Assembly: GCA_016707115.1 (NCBI GenBank)
Contig: JADJIH010000027.1
Location: forward strand, 181,001-245,000
Origin: Ignavibacteriales bacterium
Lineage (GTDB): Bacteria; Bacteroidota; Ignavibacteria; Ignavibacteriales; Ignavibacteriaceae
DNA: 64,000 bases
Reading direction: 5' to 3'
Made by a program: the position numbers and the translations under genes. This document shows positions 62,723 through 64,000 of this stretch, piece by piece. How positions within the stretch are numbered: position 1 is the first letter of the stretch; every line of letters starts with the position of its first letter. Under the pieces are notes generated by a model. The model saw nothing but the letters and a program-made list of their open reading frames with translations. It searched no databases and was not told where the DNA came from.

Positions 62723-63736
62723 ATGAAAAAAATATTAGTAACAGGCGGTGCAGGCTTTATTGGCAGTAACTTCATCAACTATATCTTAAAATCAAGAGAT
62801 GATTATTTTATTGTTAATCTTGATAAGCTTACTTATGCTGGCAACCTTGAAAACCTTAAGGAAATAGAGTCAAATAAAAATTATACTTTTATAAAAGGAG
62901 ATATAACTAATTCAGAATTAGTTAATTATATCTATGAAAAGTATAAGATAAAACACGTAATAAATTTTGCCGCTGAATCTCATGTAGATAGGAGCATTTC
63001 CGGTTCTGAAATATTTTTCAGGACAAATGTTATTGGAACAAATGTATTGCTTGAAGCATCAAGAAGATTTGAGGTGGAAAGATTTTTGCAAATCTCTACA
63101 GATGAGGTTTATGGAAGTTTGGGTGCAACTGGTTTATTTACAGAGCAAACTCCGATTTCACCAAACAGCCCTTATTCAGCTAGTAAGGCAGCTTCCGATA
63201 TGATGGTTCAGGCATTTCATCATACATACGGACTGCCTATTGTTATTACCAGATGTTCGAACAATTATGGTCCTCTTCAATTTCCAGAGAAATTAATTCC
63301 ACTAATGATCTTGAATACATTGCAAAATAAAAAACTTCCTGTTTATGGTGATGGAATGAATGTTCGTGATTGGATTTATGTCATCGATCATAACAAAGCC
63401 GTGGAACTTGTTTTTGAAAAAGGACGACTTGGAGAAGTATATAATATCGGCGCAAGTAATGAAATGCCAAATTTAGAAATCATAAAACTGATTTTGCAAA
63501 ATCTGAAAAAAGGGGAAGAACTAATTCAATATGTAAAAGATCGCCCAGGGCATGATAGACGTTATGCAATTGATTCAACAAAAATTCAAACCGAGTTAGG
63601 CTGGAGACCAGAATTCCAATTTGATTCAGCAATACAAAAAACGATTGAGTGGTATTTGCAGAATAAAAGCTGGTGGGAAAGAATAATTTCAGGTGAGTAT
63701 CAAAGTTATTATCAACAACAGTATTTATCTAAATAA
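62723..63736 (+). CDS. rfbB: dTDP-glucose 4,6-dehydratase
   Basis: A 337-residue SDR that makes dTDP-4-keto-6-deoxyglucose, the precursor of dTDP-rhamnose and other 6-deoxysugars. Signatures: TGGAGFIGSNFINYIL (about residues 6-21), NFAAESHVDRSI, STDEVYGSLG (catalytic Thr-Asp-Glu), YSASKAASD (Tyr and Lys) and RDWIYVIDHNKAVEL. It is followed by another gene after 20 bases, which suggests a polysaccharide operon running out of the window. Confidence 0.95.
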   Translation: MKKILVTGGAGFIGSNFINYILKSRDDYFIVNLDKLTYAGNLENLKEIESNKNYTFIKGDITNSELVNYIYEKYKIKHVINFAAESHVDRSISGSEIFFRTNVIGTNVLLEASRRFEVERFLQISTDEVYGSLGATGLFTEQTPISPNSPYSASKAASDMMVQAFHHTYGLPIVITRCSNNYGPLQFPEKLIPLMILNTLQNKKLPVYGDGMNVRDWIYVIDHNKAVELVFEKGRLGEVYNIGASNEMPNLEIIKLILQNLKKGEELIQYVKDRPGHDRRYAIDSTKIQTELGWRPEFQFDSAIQKTIEWYLQNKSWWERIISGEYQSYYQQQYLSK

Positions 63737-63756
63737 TCAGGATTTAATTGTAAGCA

Positions 63757-64000
63757 ATGAAAAAAACACTCCTTTTAACCTTATGTTTCATTTTTACTTT
63801 AATAGCTCAGGAAAAAGTAAACCAGCAACAATCAATGATTCAATTTCCAATCAGTGTAACGATTGGTGGTAAATTTATTGTTAACGGCACATTCCCAGCC
63901 AGTATGACTGAAAGAGTTGATCAATTCGTAACTCGTATTTATAATCTTGCAAAAGAAAATTCTCTAAGCATAGCCCAGGATTTAGCTACTGTTAGTGAGA
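63757..64000 (+). CDS. Exported protein, 5' part (possibly SLBB-domain polysaccharide export)
   Basis: The frame from ATG 63757 runs off the right edge; 81 residues are visible. A signal peptide (MKKTLLLTLCFIFTLIAQ) is followed by ISVTIGGKFIVNGTFPASMT, whose pattern recalls the start of an SLBB domain (V-V-G-V-PGTYP) in polysaccharide export proteins. Next to rmlB this is reasonable, but the visible part is too short to be sure. Confidence 0.6.
   Translation, partial: MKKTLLLTLCFIFTLIAQEKVNQQQSMIQFPISVTIGGKFIVNGTFPASMTERVDQFVTRIYNLAKENSLSIAQDLATVSE

Noticed and set aside
1..64000. tRNA or rRNA genes
   Set aside because: No cloverleaf with a GTTCRA-type T arm and CCA end, and no rRNA words, were noticed in the gaps between genes; a tRNAscan run would settle it.

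Overview
This window is a gene-dense chromosomal segment of an AT-rich, Gram-negative member of the FCB superphylum, most likely class Ignavibacteria (inference). Grounds: the secreted protease at 19664-21670 ends in a C-terminal sorting domain with the YQNYPNPFNPST motif typical of Ignavibacteria-type type IX secretion substrates; a GldC fragment opens the window; there are many lipoproteins, a LiaF-like/LytS/LytTR cluster, and ribosomal genes in the usual rplM-rpsI-rpsB-tsf-pyrH-frr order. No rRNA, tRNA, CRISPR array, prophage or transposase gene was seen.

Layout. 1-3.4 kb: gldC 3' end, cytochrome bd oxidase cydAB, a DUF4126 membrane protein. 3.4-8.0 kb (minus): RluE-like pseudouridine synthase, PQQ-type sugar dehydrogenase lipoprotein, GH3 glycosidase and a serine hydrolase, the last two each broken by a single-base indel. 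8.1-11.1 kb: class V aminotransferase, unknown membrane protein, cytidylate kinase-like protein. 11.1-17.5 kb (minus): LytTR regulator, LytS-type kinase, LiaF-like sensor, TPR protein, PLP lyase, serine hydrolase. 17.6-26.8 kb (plus): metG (frameshifted 3' end), T9SS-sorted subtilase, three consecutive SurA/PrsA-type peptidyl-prolyl isomerases, MoxR ATPase. 26.8-32.4 kb (minus): AI-2E/PerM family protein, NifU-like Fe-S protein, a bizarre homopolymer tract, Mrp ATPase, ppk1, HNH-like protein.

32.4-40.7 kb (minus) is a potassium block: KtrA/KtrB-like and TrkA/TrkH-like systems flank a sigma54-type response regulator and its sensor kinase. 41-43.2 kb: deoxyhypusine-synthase-like protein and an NAD epimerase. 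43.2-48.2 kb: translation and nucleotide genes. 48.3-54.5 kb: YkuD-fold protein lacking its catalytic Cys, lipoprotein, Omp85 protein, YicC, gmk, rpoZ, family-4 uracil-DNA glycosylase. 54.6-58.4 kb: a loose series of small lipoproteins and membrane proteins, then a cluster of palindromic repeats. 58.6-64 kb: dnaB, DUF1460 amidase-like protein, RmlD-like reductase, an exported protein, rmlB and the 5' end of an exported protein.

Main points for a second look: the potassium block with paired 9-base repeats before ktrB; three enzyme-fold proteins that each lost catalytic residues (HNH His to Tyr, YkuD Cys to Ser, DUF922-like HExxH to YNxxI); a structured, terminator-ended intergenic element at 40.85-41.0 kb; nested palindromes at 58.23-58.39 kb; and evidence of sequence error or decay (four single-base frameshifts and a 0.4-kb homopolymer tract). 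I did not find a convincing wholly new multi-gene system.
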